The notes: generated by a model from the letters alone, not told the origin. 64,000 nt of DNA from JBJXGE01 sp046154185 (GCA_046154185.1 JBJXGE010000094.1:1-64000); one strand, 5' to 3'. Shown: positions 1 to 8,891, counted from the first letter of the stretch. Made by a program: numbers and translations.

Positions 1-1
1 G

Positions 2-199
2 CGCCGCGAGGTGCGATCGATGTCGCAACGTGAGTTCGGCCGCTCCGAGCCGGGCGAAGACTCGATCAATGATCGCGACGAAAAGCGCATGGACTTCCTG
101 CTGCAGAAAGTCTCGAGCGGCGGCCTCGACTCCCTCACGAACGAGGAACGCGAGTTCATGATCAATATGAGTAAGCGCTTCCGCGGCCGCCGGAATTGA
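2..199 (+). CDS. C-terminal fragment of a protein entering from the left edge (rhomboid/DUF6576-like tail)
   Basis: The frame is open from the window edge to a TGA at 197-199, so only a C-terminus is visible. A GTG at 11 and an ATG at 20 exist, but the open frame continues upstream of both. The tail is hydrophilic and includes MDFLLQKVSSGGLDSLTNEE followed by REFMINMSKRFR. This resembles the short C-terminal tail (leucine-lysine-rich segment, then SLT-x-EER-x-F) often found after bacterial rhomboid intramembrane proteases. The rhomboid identity is an inference from that tail only, because no membrane segment lies inside the window. The stop overlaps the TTG start of the next gene, suggesting co-translation. 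Confidence 0.5.
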   Translation, partial: RREVRSMSQREFGRSEPGEDSINDRDEKRMDFLLQKVSSGGLDSLTNEEREFMINMSKRFRGRRN

Positions 200-564
200 A
201 GAAGTCTTTTCTCGCCGGCCTTTCGGCATGGTTGCGCGCGTGGCGATCGCGTCGACGCCTCGAGCGTGCGACGCGCGCGGTGCTGAGTTCGGCGTTTGCC
301 GACCCGGCGCTGCTCAAGGGCACTTCGCTGCGTCCGGACCATCGTCCACGAGTCGAAGCCATCGAGCCCGAGGTCGAGAGCAACGGCGAACTCCGCGCGA
401 TTCGGTTTGCGATCGCGCGCCACCCGCGGCCGTTTTCTTTTTCGCGCCAGTTTCACGAAGTCGTCGAATGGTATCGCTACGACCTCACCGCTCGCACCAT
501 CGTGCGGGCGGGAAGCGTGAATCTCACGAAGCTGCGCGGTCGCGAAACGGATGGCGCGATCTAA
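196..564 (+). CDS. hypothetical protein, 122 aa
   Basis: I do not recognise this protein. It starts at TTG 196, overlapping the previous TGA (TTGA), and ends 5 bp before the convergent M42 peptidase gene, which fits tight packing. The N-terminus is basic and amphipathic (many Arg) with no clear signal peptide. The middle, around FSFSRQFHEVVEWYRYD, reads like folded protein. An overlapping frame is also open here, but this frame has the better amino-acid composition and the better fit to both neighbours. Function unknown. Confidence 0.5.
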   Translation: MKKSFLAGLSAWLRAWRSRRRLERATRAVLSSAFADPALLKGTSLRPDHRPRVEAIEPEVESNGELRAIRFAIARHPRPFSFSRQFHEVVEWYRYDLTARTIVRAGSVNLTKLRGRETDGAI

Positions 565-569
565 CGGGG

Positions 570-1631
570 CTAATAACTGAGATCGACTTCGTGTGCCGTC
601 TCCAAGAAGCGCGCGAGTAGGTCGACGGTCGCTTCGAGATCGGGACCGTAGATCGTCTCGACGACCGAGTGGACGTAGCGCGTCGGCACCGAGAGCGTAA
701 TCGATGGCACGGCCTCGCCGGCGCGTTGGATGCCGCCGGCGTCGGTGCCGCCCTTCGGCAAGATCTCCATTTGGTAGGGGATCTCGTGCTTCTGCGCCAA
801 CTCGCGAAAATAGCGCACGAGCTTCGGTGAAGCGATGAACGAAGAATCGAGCACCTTGATCGCCGTGCCCTTTGTCAGATGCGTGATGTGCTCCTCGGGT
901 TTTGCGCCCGGCACGTCGCACGCCAGCGTGACATCGATCGCGACGCCCATATCGGGCCGGATGCGATGCGCGGCGGTCATTGCGCCGCGCAAGCCGACTT
1001 CTTCTTGGCTGGTCGCGACCGCGTAGATGTCGACCTTGTGGTCTTTCACGCGGCGCAGGACTTCAATCAGCGTGTAAATCGAAACACGGTTGTCCATCGA
1101 CTTCGCCGAGTAGTAGTCGCCGAGCTGGATGAAGTCTTGGAGCAACGTGACGGGGTCACCCGGCTGAATCTTGTCGCGCACTTTCGCGACCGGTAACCCG
1201 ACATCGACGAACAAGTCCTCGAGCTCGGGCAGTTTCTTCTTCTCTTCGGCGTTCATGATGTGCACGGGTTTAGTGCCGATGACGCCGACGATTTCCTCAT
1301 CCTGCGAATTGATGATGCGGACGCGTTTCGCGATCAAAGTCTTGGGGTCGAAACCGCCGAGCGCGTGCACCCGCAAGAAACCGTTGTCGTCGATGTGCCG
1401 CACGACGAAGCCGATTTCATCCATATGGCCGGCGAGCATCACCTTGCGGGGCGTGCCGGTGCTACCGCTCCCACGCTTGAGCGCGATCACGTTGCCGAGT
1501 CCGTCGGTCTCAACTTTGTGAACGTGCGGAGTGATCTCTTTCTTATAAATCGCTCGGATACGATCTTCGAAGCCAGGCGCACCGGAGGCCTCGCACAGTC
1601 TCTTCAACAGCTCCCGATTTATGAGCTCCAT
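570..1631 (-). CDS. M42 family metallopeptidase (FrvX/endo-glucanase M-like aminopeptidase)
   Basis: Cytoplasmic dinuclear-metal aminopeptidase that trims N-terminal residues from peptides; M42 enzymes normally form tetrahedral dodecamers. The 353-residue length is typical. The expected metal ligands and catalytic residues are visible: H69 and D71 in AGHMDEIGF, bridging D179 in SMDNRVS, catalytic pair E209-E210 in SQEEVGLRGA, D232 in AIDVT, and H320 in the C-terminal TRYVHS after GGTDAGG. The ATG at 1631 begins MELINRELLKRLCEASGAPG, the usual M42 N-terminus. The gene stands alone on the minus strand. A 177-bp palindromic repeat lies 17 bp upstream of the start, so its promoter is probably inside or beyond that repeat. 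Confidence 0.95.
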   Translation of the reverse strand: MELINRELLKRLCEASGAPGFEDRIRAIYKKEITPHVHKVETDGLGNVIALKRGSGSTGTPRKVMLAGHMDEIGFVVRHIDDNGFLRVHALGGFDPKTLIAKRVRIINSQDEEIVGVIGTKPVHIMNAEEKKKLPELEDLFVDVGLPVAKVRDKIQPGDPVTLLQDFIQLGDYYSAKSMDNRVSIYTLIEVLRRVKDHKVDIYAVATSQEEVGLRGAMTAAHRIRPDMGVAIDVTLACDVPGAKPEEHITHLTKGTAIKVLDSSFIASPKLVRYFRELAQKHEIPYQMEILPKGGTDAGGIQRAGEAVPSITLSVPTRYVHSVVETIYGPDLEATVDLLARFLETAHEVDLSY

Positions 1632-1648
1632 TGCTAATCCTTTACTTT

Positions 1649-1825
1649 GGGTCCGCGCAAAAACAACTTCGCATTTTGAGGCCGATCTCTAACCTACCTC
1701 CGCTCGCGGCTCAATCGCGTAATCCTCAACGTAGCCAGGCTACGCCTGCGGTTCCGCTCAATCGCCGCGAACGGACCTACGTCAGATCTCGACCTCCAAA
1801 TGTAAAGCTTTTTTTGCGCGGACCC
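1649..1825. repeat. 177-bp near-palindromic repeat, copy 1 (MITE-like)
   Basis: The element begins GGGTCCGCGCAAAAA and ends with the near inverse TTTTTTTGCGCGGACCC. The two halves are imperfect inverted copies of each other along almost their whole length, meeting at a central CGTAGCCAGGCTACG palindrome, so the whole element can fold as one long hairpin. A second 177-bp copy lies at 11250-11426 in the opposite orientation. By hand alignment the copies differ at about 10 positions. Flanks are TTT (left) and TTA (right). No ORF inside is convincing. It sits between the M42 start (1631) and the 3-prime end of the zinc-ribbon gene (1909). The rest of the gap, 1826-1908, shows nothing clear. Confidence 0.85.
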
Positions 1826-1908
1826 TTACCCGTGCGCTTCCAAGCCCCCCGAAGCGTGAAGCGCGCATTGTGCCAGGAGCTTTCGTCTGCGTCAGCAACT
1901 TTGTTGCG

Positions 1909-3093
1909 TCACGACTCGGTCGCTTTGAAGAGCGCTATACCGCCGAGCACGATTGCCAACGAGAGCAGTACGGTGAGCGTGATCTTGATCCAGCTATAGG
2001 GTCGCTGTCCCTGCACTTCGCCGGTCGACGCATTCACTAACAGTTGATAGAGCTTCGCGTGGAACTTGTAGCTCAAGAGCCAAACGGGTAACAGCAGTAG
2101 TTTGTAGGTGACGGCGTCATAGTGCGTTTGGATCGCATGAATGCGTTGCTCATCACCGCCGATCCGCGCGCGCACGTCGGCTCGTATCGCAGCGTCGATT
2201 TGCCCGCGCGCGCTTTTGAATCCCTGTTCGAGACTTACCTCGTAGCGCCGCGCTTGGAAGCCGGCGATGACGTCCTGTTGAAACGGTGTGCAGAGATCGA
2301 GTCGCCACGGCTCGAGCTTCTCGACCAGCTTCGGCGGCAGTCCGCCGGCCGCCGGCACCAGCACATCATCGAAGAAGCGCTGAAACTTGCCGGCCGCCGG
2401 ATACCAACGCGTGTGGCGAACGCGTCGCCGGTTTTTACCCGTGCCGACGGTCACCCAATAGTGTTCACCGCGCTCGCCGCGATACGCATTCTGCGTCAGC
2501 GAGTCGTAGGTCCAGTACGGCATGTAGCAGCCGCTGAACTTGTCGGACACGCCGAGTTTCTTGAACTTGTTGGGCGCGAACCAACGCGAACGCACCCACG
2601 CGGCGAGCTGGGTGTGCGCGGCTTCTCGCGTGATGCGAAACGGCAACACGCCGTCGATGCGTACGCGCTCTTTGAACTCCTCGGCGCTATCGATCTGAAT
2701 GGGCGAGCCGCAATAGGCGCAATCGGTGCTGGTGATGCCGCCCATGAAGACGACTTTTGCGGCGCACGACTCACAGCGGACTTCACGCGCATCCGTGACG
2801 ACACTGGTGCCGGCCCCCGGGCTTTGTGAGTCGCGTCGCGCGTCGTGCTGTTTTTGCATCCGCGCGACCATCGCGTGAAAGTCTTGCTCGGGCAGCGTTT
2901 CGACCGCGAGCGCCAGCTCCTTCGTGAAGCCACAATGCTCGCATTGGAGCTTTTGCACGCCGACGTGAAAGCGCAGATCGGAGCCGCATCCCTCGCAGGG
3001 AAAGATGCGGCCCTTGCCATCGTCGGTGGTTTCGCCGGTCGCCGGTCGAGCGGAAGGCTGCGACGACGCCGAACTTTCCGCGGCCGCGCTCAT
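1909..3093 (-). CDS. zinc-ribbon membrane-anchored protein, 394 aa
   Basis: Two zinc-ribbon-like metal sites are visible: C33/C36 with C51/C54, and C107/C110 with C125/C128. A long soluble middle region follows, with many aromatic residues (PYWTYDSLTQNAYRG). One C-terminal transmembrane helix lies at about residues 370-392 (LTVLLSLAIVLGGIALF). Proteins of this build are often mis-annotated as TFIIB-type or primosomal N-prime-like. The start is ATG 3093, which overlaps the SPFH gene stop by 4 bp (ATGA). The open frame extends further upstream, but only as an Arg-rich shadow of the SPFH gene. The coupling implies the two products work together, probably at the cytoplasmic membrane. Molecular role unknown. 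Confidence 0.85.
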   Translation of the reverse strand: MSAAAESSASSQPSARPATGETTDDGKGRIFPCEGCGSDLRFHVGVQKLQCEHCGFTKELALAVETLPEQDFHAMVARMQKQHDARRDSQSPGAGTSVVTDAREVRCESCAAKVVFMGGITSTDCAYCGSPIQIDSAEEFKERVRIDGVLPFRITREAAHTQLAAWVRSRWFAPNKFKKLGVSDKFSGCYMPYWTYDSLTQNAYRGERGEHYWVTVGTGKNRRRVRHTRWYPAAGKFQRFFDDVLVPAAGGLPPKLVEKLEPWRLDLCTPFQQDVIAGFQARRYEVSLEQGFKSARGQIDAAIRADVRARIGGDEQRIHAIQTHYDAVTYKLLLLPVWLLSYKFHAKLYQLLVNASTGEVQGQRPYSWIKITLTVLLSLAIVLGGIALFKATES

Positions 3094-4202
3094 GCGCTCG
3101 CGGCGGGCGGCGGAGGTGGCGGCGACGCGCCCGCGAGCTGCGGCACTTGTCCCGCAGGCAACCACGCCGGCATACCGTGACACCACACCATCGTCGCCGC
3201 GGTGATGCGACCGGCGGCGAAATAGCTCGCAAGTTGGGCCGGATCGATTGGACCGACGGTGCGGCCCTGCTCGGCGATGTACCACGGCTGCGCGACCGGT
3301 GGCGGCGCGGGCGGCATCATTGGCGCCGCGCCGATACCTCCCATGTTGCGCGCCATCTGTTGCGCCATCACGTACCCCATTCCAAGCCCCATGCCTTCGG
3401 CGGCGCCGCCACCGCCACCGCCCGGATTCGCCGCGGCGGCCGTCATGGCATTCGCCATTTGATACTGCTGGTATCGGCCGAGGTCGCCGATCACGCCCAT
3501 GCTGGTGCGTTTGTCGAGCGCCTTCTCGACTTCTTCCGGGAACGAGATATTCACGATCTGCAGGGCTGGAATATCGAGACCGTACTCGTCGTCGACGCGC
3601 TCGACGACGTTGCGCCGCAGCTGATCGGAAAGGTCCTTGTAGCTCGCCGCTAAATCTAGCGCCGCGATCTTGCTCGATCCAATCACTTCGGCGAACGCCG
3701 TGTTGATCATCGAACGCAAGAGCTCGCTCACTTCGTCGGCCTCAAAGACGCCGTCCGTGCCGACTAGCTCCGTCAGCAGCGCGCGCGGATCGGTCGCTTG
3801 CAACGTGTAGGTGCCGAATGCGCGCAAGCGGATCGGGCCGAAATCCGGATCGCGCAGCATCACCGGGTTCGGCGTGCCCCACTTGAGATCCGTGACTTGC
3901 CGCGTGCTGACAAAATAAACTTCGGCCTTGAACGGGCTATCGAAGCCGTACTTCCAACCCTGCAGCGTGCTGAGAATCGGCAGGTTCTTGGTCGCCAACG
4001 TGTGGGTGCCCGGGTTGAAGATGTCCGCGATCTTGCCCTCATTGACGAAAATCGCCTGTTGGCCGGGGCGAACGATGAGCTGCGCGCCCATCTTGATTTG
4101 GTTGTGGTAGCGTGGAAAACGCCACACCAATGTGTGCCGCGTGTCATCGATCCACTCAACGATGTCGACGAATTCGCCGCGTAGTTTGTCGAGGAGTCCC
4201 AT
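3090..4202 (-). CDS. SPFH (band 7) domain protein with C-terminal GYF_2 domain, YdjI-like
   Basis: About 370 aa. The N-terminus MGLLDKLRGEFVDIVEWIDD is the conserved opening of YdjI-like virion-core-type SPFH proteins, so I start at ATG 4202 rather than the in-frame upstream codon at 4235. The SPFH region covers roughly residues 20-250 (membrane scaffold/stress family), followed by an Ala/Met/Gly-rich low-complexity linker. A C-terminal GYF_2-type module follows (PWYIAEQGRTVGPIDPAQL ... GMPAWLP), which in this family binds proline-rich or partner peptides. The Pro-rich extreme C-terminus could be an intramolecular ligand. Paired by ATGA overlap with the zinc-ribbon protein. Likely role is organising a membrane-stress or microdomain complex; this is inferred from family. 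Confidence 0.9.
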   Translation of the reverse strand: MGLLDKLRGEFVDIVEWIDDTRHTLVWRFPRYHNQIKMGAQLIVRPGQQAIFVNEGKIADIFNPGTHTLATKNLPILSTLQGWKYGFDSPFKAEVYFVSTRQVTDLKWGTPNPVMLRDPDFGPIRLRAFGTYTLQATDPRALLTELVGTDGVFEADEVSELLRSMINTAFAEVIGSSKIAALDLAASYKDLSDQLRRNVVERVDDEYGLDIPALQIVNISFPEEVEKALDKRTSMGVIGDLGRYQQYQMANAMTAAAANPGGGGGGAAEGMGLGMGYVMAQQMARNMGGIGAAPMMPPAPPPVAQPWYIAEQGRTVGPIDPAQLASYFAAGRITAATMVWCHGMPAWLPAGQVPQLAGASPPPPPPAASA

Positions 4203-4322
4203 GAATGCTCCCGTCAGGATTGCTTTCCGAGCCAATTCTCGTGCGAGCGTTTGCGTTCGCGCCGCCGGTTTAAGGTGCGAAAATCACACTGCAGCGCGCC
4301 GCGCGCAAAACGCGCGCCATTG

Positions 4323-4922
4323 TTACCCAGTTCGCCGCCACAACACCAGCTTCGTGTCTCCGTAGCGCCGATCGACGCGCAGTTCGAGACCGACCGGCGC
4401 GCTCGGCGGTGTGAATTCGGATGGAATCTCGAGTCCGACGTGACCGCCGGGCTTCAAATGGCGAAGCCCCAGACTAAACGCGAGTTGCCAGGGATTCCGC
4501 CCTGGCGACGCGAGTTCGTAGTCGGCGAACGGTGGATCGAGAAACACGAGGTCGAGCGGTTCCGCGAGCGCACTCGCGATCGTCGATTCGGCGCCGTAAG
4601 CGTCGACCTCCAGCACCTGGCAGCGGCGTTCGAGCAACAGGCCTTGGAGATTCGCGCGCAAGACCGGTAAGACTTCCGCGCCGTTCTCGATCAACGTTGC
4701 GGCAATCGCGCCGCGTGAGATCGCTTCGATCGCGATGGCGCCGGAGCCGCTGAAGACATCCAAGACGCGCGCCGCCCGCAGATTTCCGCCGAGCATGTTA
4801 AAGAGCGCTTCGCGCACGCGACTGCGCATCGGCCGCACGGCGAGACCCGGTGGCACGGCGAGTCGCTTCCCGCGCAAGTCGCCGCCCGAGATGCGGAGTC
4901 CGGTGCCAGGCGCTGGTTTCAC
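4323..4922 (-). CDS. rsmD: 16S rRNA (guanine(966)-N(2))-methyltransferase RsmD
   Basis: SAM-dependent enzyme that methylates N2 of G966 in the 30S P-site region. The 199-aa length is normal for the family. Visible motifs are the N-terminal RISGGDLRGKRL and RPMRSRVREALFNML, SAM motif I DVFSGSGAIAIEA (55-67), and catalytic motif IV DPPF (129-132) in LVFLDPPFADYE. The ATG at 4922 overlaps the stop of the upstream lipoprotein gene by 4 bp (ATGA), so the two are co-transcribed although no functional link is apparent. The usual neighbour coaD is absent. Confidence 0.93.
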   Translation of the reverse strand: MKPAPGTGLRISGGDLRGKRLAVPPGLAVRPMRSRVREALFNMLGGNLRAARVLDVFSGSGAIAIEAISRGAIAATLIENGAEVLPVLRANLQGLLLERRCQVLEVDAYGAESTIASALAEPLDLVFLDPPFADYELASPGRNPWQLAFSLGLRHLKPGGHVGLEIPSEFTPPSAPVGLELRVDRRYGDTKLVLWRRTG

Positions 4923-6160
4923 GCGTGAACCGAAAACTCGAGCTCGGCGCTCGCCTCCGGCTCGTCGCCGGAACCATTTCGCACTTCGAGCACGAGTCGG
5001 TGCTTACCCGGCTTGAGCGTCGCCGGCAGTTCATACTTGAGTTGCAGCCGAATCTCGCGGTCCTCCGCTTCCGTGTGCTCGGTCCAGTTTTCTTCGGTTT
5101 GCGCCGATGGGACCTTTACGAGCCGTGCATCGTAAAGTCGAAACGCGAAGGACAACCGACGGCGCCAGCCGTTTCCTTCGCGGAGATTTGCGATGTTCTG
5201 GACGAGGACTTCGAGACGAATCGGCTGCCCCGCGCGCAACGTGGCGCCGCTGTAGTCGACATATTGTCCTTGTAACTTTACGCCGGAAATGCGCAGGTCT
5301 TTGGCGCGCAGCGCCGTCGTCGGCGCTTTCGACGATGCGGTCGGCGCGCCGGTGCGCTGTGAGTCGGCGATTCCGAGACCCAAGTCTTCGTAGAATGCCG
5401 CCGCGAGATGCTTGAGGAGTTGCGCCGGATGATAAAGCCGCTCGAGGTGGGCGAGCAGCGCGTCGCGATAACTTTCCTCCGCCGCCGAGTCGAGAAAGTG
5501 GCATGCAATCAAACGAATGAGCAGCTTGTGTTTTTGCAACCGGCGCGCATGCGTCAATTCCTCTTCGGGGGCGGCGCCGAATTCGTCGAGCGCGGCGAGT
5601 AGCTCGCGGACCTTCTGCTCTTCTCGTTGCGTGTCGACGCGCGAAACGTCGGCCTCCGACGCGCCGGCACTTTCCGCGAGGGTCGCCGTGTTCGCGCCAT
5701 CACCCGGATTCGCGCGTGCGACATCGCTGGCCGCGCCGCGCGCCGTCCGCACGGCGACGGTGGACGAACCATCCACCGACCGTTCGGGCGCGTTCGGCGC
5801 CAGTAGCTCCGCGTCGCGTAGTAGCACCGTGCGAGTCGGGGACTGGGTGCTCGTATCGCGGCTCGTCGAGTCATCGCTCGATGGGTCGAGTGGATCGTAG
5901 TCTAAGGCTGGAATCGGGCGGGCGGGTTGATCAGTCGTATGCGTCGCCGCGACGGGTTCCGTTCCGCCGCCGTTTGCCGTGTTCGAACTTGCACCGCCCG
6001 ACTCGTGCGAGCGAAAGTCGTTTTCGCTGGGGGGCATGCTGCAACCCGGCAGGCAAATCACCAGCAGAGAAGGCACTAGCAGACAGAGCAGCGCCGGCAG
6101 CCTGAGCACCCAGCCAGCAACAACTCTGCGCGCACACCAATGCGTGCTGCGTTCCGGCAT
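4919..6160 (-). CDS. hypothetical lipoprotein, 413 aa
   Basis: The N-terminus has Arg residues, a hydrophobic stretch (LPALLCLLVPSLLVIC) and the lipobox LPGC with the lipidated Cys at residue 40, so an outer- or inner-membrane lipoprotein is likely. A low-complexity Ser/Thr/Asp/Ala region (about 45-180) follows, then a helical region (about 185-260). The C-terminal beta-rich domain (LKPGKHRLVLEVRNGSGDE ... LEFSVHA) looks like an Ig/jelly-roll fold for binding or scaffolding. I recognise no family. It overlaps rsmD by 4 bp downstream. Confidence 0.8.
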   Translation of the reverse strand: MPERSTHWCARRVVAGWVLRLPALLCLLVPSLLVICLPGCSMPPSENDFRSHESGGASSNTANGGGTEPVAATHTTDQPARPIPALDYDPLDPSSDDSTSRDTSTQSPTRTVLLRDAELLAPNAPERSVDGSSTVAVRTARGAASDVARANPGDGANTATLAESAGASEADVSRVDTQREEQKVRELLAALDEFGAAPEEELTHARRLQKHKLLIRLIACHFLDSAAEESYRDALLAHLERLYHPAQLLKHLAAAFYEDLGLGIADSQRTGAPTASSKAPTTALRAKDLRISGVKLQGQYVDYSGATLRAGQPIRLEVLVQNIANLREGNGWRRRLSFAFRLYDARLVKVPSAQTEENWTEHTEAEDREIRLQLKYELPATLKPGKHRLVLEVRNGSGDEPEASAELEFSVHA

Positions 6161-6259
6161 CGCTCCGTTACCTCGATTGTTTCAAGCGCGGCGTGGGACG
6201 CATTATGCGCGGCGCGTGCGCAGTTGGGTAGGGAAGTGCAAGCGGACGATTCGCCCCGT

Positions 6260-7045
6260 CTACTTCGTCGCCAAGATGTAGAAATGACTGTAGAAACTCG
6301 CGCACGGCAACACGTGGGTGAGTCCTTTCAACACGCCAAGCGCCACGCGCCGCGCGCCGCAAAAACTCTCATTCAGACTATGCCGGTATCGCACCTCAAC
6401 CTCGCGGAAGCCAACAGTGCGCAACACGCGTCGCAGCTGTTCGGGGTCGATTCCGCTCGTGTAGACATTGTGGTATTCGGCCATGTCGTCGTCGAGCGAG
6501 CCAAAACCGTGGCGGCGTCGATGTTTCAGACGGTACCAAAAGCGGTAGAAGCGTCCGAAGTAGTAGTTCGGATCGTGATCCGTGTAGAGCATGCCGCCGG
6601 GCTTGAGGACTCGATACGCTTCCGCGACGACGGGCGCGGGATCGACGATGTGATGCAAGAGCGCATACATGCCGGCAGCGTCGATCGATTGGTCGGCGAA
6701 CGGCAGTCGATGCGCTTGTCCCGAGGTCAGCGCACGCAGTCCCTCGCGGACGCGCACTTCGGCGAGCAGTTTTTCCGCTTGGTCAAGGCCCACGACTTCT
6801 GGAAAGACCTCGCGCGCCAGCCGCAGCAAGTTGCCGGTGCCGCAACCGATGTCGAGAAAGCGCGTGCCGCCAGTGCGAGCGCGCAGTTGCGTGAGGATGC
6901 CGAGCAGTCGCCGCGCCTGCGCGGCGTTGAAGATGCTCTTGTTCTCGTTGTATTGATCGAAGTTCTTCGAGTTGTAAACGCGGCGATTCGCGGCGCGCAC
7001 GTCCTCTTCGGTCGGCGGCGCCGCCGGCGCGATGGAGATCGACAT
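6260..7045 (-). CDS. class I SAM-dependent methyltransferase
   Basis: 261 aa with a complete Rossmann methyltransferase core: motif I FLDIGCGTGNLLRLA, acidic post-motif VVGLDQAEKLLAE, motif IV region IDAAGMYALLHHIVDP, then YRVLKPGGMLYTDHDPN. The HHIVDP and LKPGG signatures match the UbiE/COQ5-like Methyltransf_11 group. The C-terminal part (YFGRFYRFWYRLKHRRRHG) is aromatic and basic and may contact a lipid or carbohydrate acceptor. The substrate cannot be read from sequence. Standalone on the minus strand with gaps of about 100 bp upstream of the lipoprotein gene and 40 bp from the TPR gene. Confidence 0.9.
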   Translation of the reverse strand: MSISIAPAAPPTEEDVRAANRRVYNSKNFDQYNENKSIFNAAQARRLLGILTQLRARTGGTRFLDIGCGTGNLLRLAREVFPEVVGLDQAEKLLAEVRVREGLRALTSGQAHRLPFADQSIDAAGMYALLHHIVDPAPVVAEAYRVLKPGGMLYTDHDPNYYFGRFYRFWYRLKHRRRHGFGSLDDDMAEYHNVYTSGIDPEQLRRVLRTVGFREVEVRYRHSLNESFCGARRVALGVLKGLTHVLPCASFYSHFYILATK

Positions 7046-7085
7046 GGCACAGACTCCCCGGATCTAGGTCCAGTGCGGCGCGCCG

Positions 7086-8891
7086 CTAGCGTTCGGCGAG
7101 CTGGTCGTGTACTTCGTTTTTGAGTTGCGTGAAGCGCCGCAGGAGTTCGCGAAACTCGCCGGGCGGTTGCTTGTAGATCTGTTCGCGTGAAACGCGCGCG
7201 AGCGATTCTTCAGCGCGGTGCAAATGCTCACGCCGATCGCCCGCCCCAGAGTAGTGCAGGTTCAAGTGCGCGCTCGCGAGGTCGAGCACGAAGGGCGCGT
7301 GCGCGGGCGCGAGCTGATACGCCTGTTCATAGCAAGTGAGCGCCTCCTGATGGCGACCGAGCATGCTGAGAATCACGCCGCGGTCGTGCCAGGCGGCGGA
7401 GTGTTCGGCGTCGTACAAGACCGCCATTTCGAGGCTTTCGAGCGCCGCGAGGAGTTGCTTGCGTTGCGCCATGTCGCGCGGATCGCCGCTCGAGCGCGCG
7501 AGCACGAGCGCGCGTTGATATCGTTCTTCGGCGACTTGCTTGGGATCGACGTGCGGATTGACGAGTTGGACCCGCGTCGCGCAATCAATGATCGAGCGGT
7601 TGTCGGCGAGATCGCGCAGTTTGAGCCGTAGTCGCAAGCTGTCGGCTTCAATGAGGGGTGGGCGCCACGAAAACGCGCCTCGACCCTCAGGCGCGGAGAG
7701 GCCGGTGGCCAGCGACTTCCACGTCTCGCCGCCATCGAGTGACACTTCGAGATCGCAACCGCCGGGCGCGAGATTGCGATCCTGACTCTCCCAAGTGATA
7801 TCGAGCCCAGCGCCCGCCGCGTGCGCGAGCTTTTCGCCGCCGGCGCCGACGATGAGCGTTCCTTCCGGCGAGTGGGCATCGACGACGACCTGCAAGTCGA
7901 ATGGGGTGTCGGGAGTCGGCTCGGCGCGGTCCGCGTTGCCATTGAGGTCAATGAGTCGCAGATAGAAAAAGTAACGCCCGTCGCCCGGCGCCGCAAAAAT
8001 GTAGGGCGAGGTCACGTCCGGATCCGTCAGCCGCTCCCAAGCCGCGACGCCGGGCCGCATCCAGATTTCCACTTCGCGCAGCTCGATCGGAGAAAAAGTT
8101 GCGCTGCGATAGTAGACCGGAAAGCGGCGAAACGCTGACACCGGTTGCGCGGTGATCGAGAGCCCGCCGCGAAAGCCATCGAAGGGCAACACATGAATGG
8201 GCGTCGGTGTCGTCCACGTCGTCACATTGTGCGCGAGGTCAACGACGGTGATGCGGAGTTCGAGTTCGCCCGCCGCGAGCGGACAAAACCATTGAATCGG
8301 CGACGCGGTGCGCGCGAACGGACCTTGCGTGAGGATGGCGCGCCACGGCTCGTCGCCGCTGCGTCGCCATTCGACGGTGACCGGGCGTTCGCCCAGATTG
8401 GCGTCGTCGCACTCGAAGCGAATGCGGACATCGCTGCCGCCGTAGACGGAAGTTCCGGCCACGGGGTCGCGCACTTCGAGGCTCGGTGAGGTGGTGTCGA
8501 CGATGATTTGCACATCCGGGACCGTGCCCGGTTGGGGGGGCGCGGTCTCCCGCCGCGCGCGATCGCGCGCGGTGACGAGGAAGCCGTAGTGACCGTCGGC
8601 CGGCGCGACGAACGAAATTGGTGACGCGCCGGTGTGCTCGCTCGGCGCGCGCTGCCAGTTTGCACCGCCATTGATCGTGTACCAAAGTTGATGGGCGGCG
8701 ACGGGCGCAGCGCCGGTTTCGACGGCGCTAAACGGAATCTCGAGCTCACGAGTATCGCTGTACGGAATTGCGGCGTCGCCGGTCGATGGAAGCTCTTCGC
8801 CGACGGCGACCCAGCCAAAAATGCATACGGCCAGCACCGCGCCGCCACCGCGCGCGAACCGAGTCGGTGACGCTGACAAGAAGTGACGCAT
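7086..8891 (-). CDS. exported Ig-like/TPR repeat protein, 601 aa
   Basis: Signal peptide at the N-terminus (RFARGGGAVLAVCIFGWVAVG, cleavage near residue 32). Four or five beta-sandwich modules of about 90-100 aa follow, with recurring features (TINGGANW, VEWRRSGDEPW, EVSLDGGETWKSL, LKLRDLADN) typical of bacterial Ig-like or sialidase-type repeats. The C-terminal about 150 aa are helical TPR units (LGRHQEALTCYEQAYQLAPAHAP). Probably a periplasmic or surface scaffolding protein. I chose ATG 8891, preceded by GAGGGG at about 8 nt, over the in-frame TTG at 8918. No enzymatic motif is visible. Confidence 0.85.
   Translation of the reverse strand: MRHFLSASPTRFARGGGAVLAVCIFGWVAVGEELPSTGDAAIPYSDTRELEIPFSAVETGAAPVAAHQLWYTINGGANWQRAPSEHTGASPISFVAPADGHYGFLVTARDRARRETAPPQPGTVPDVQIIVDTTSPSLEVRDPVAGTSVYGGSDVRIRFECDDANLGERPVTVEWRRSGDEPWRAILTQGPFARTASPIQWFCPLAAGELELRITVVDLAHNVTTWTTPTPIHVLPFDGFRGGLSITAQPVSAFRRFPVYYRSATFSPIELREVEIWMRPGVAAWERLTDPDVTSPYIFAAPGDGRYFFYLRLIDLNGNADRAEPTPDTPFDLQVVVDAHSPEGTLIVGAGGEKLAHAAGAGLDITWESQDRNLAPGGCDLEVSLDGGETWKSLATGLSAPEGRGAFSWRPPLIEADSLRLRLKLRDLADNRSIIDCATRVQLVNPHVDPKQVAEERYQRALVLARSSGDPRDMAQRKQLLAALESLEMAVLYDAEHSAAWHDRGVILSMLGRHQEALTCYEQAYQLAPAHAPFVLDLASAHLNLHYSGAGDRREHLHRAEESLARVSREQIYKQPPGEFRELLRRFTQLKNEVHDQLAER

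Noticed and set aside
6140..7123. Long plus-strand frame opposite the methyltransferase gene
   Set aside because: It is the antisense shadow of a clearly recognisable methyltransferase and has biased Arg/Ala/Val composition without motifs.
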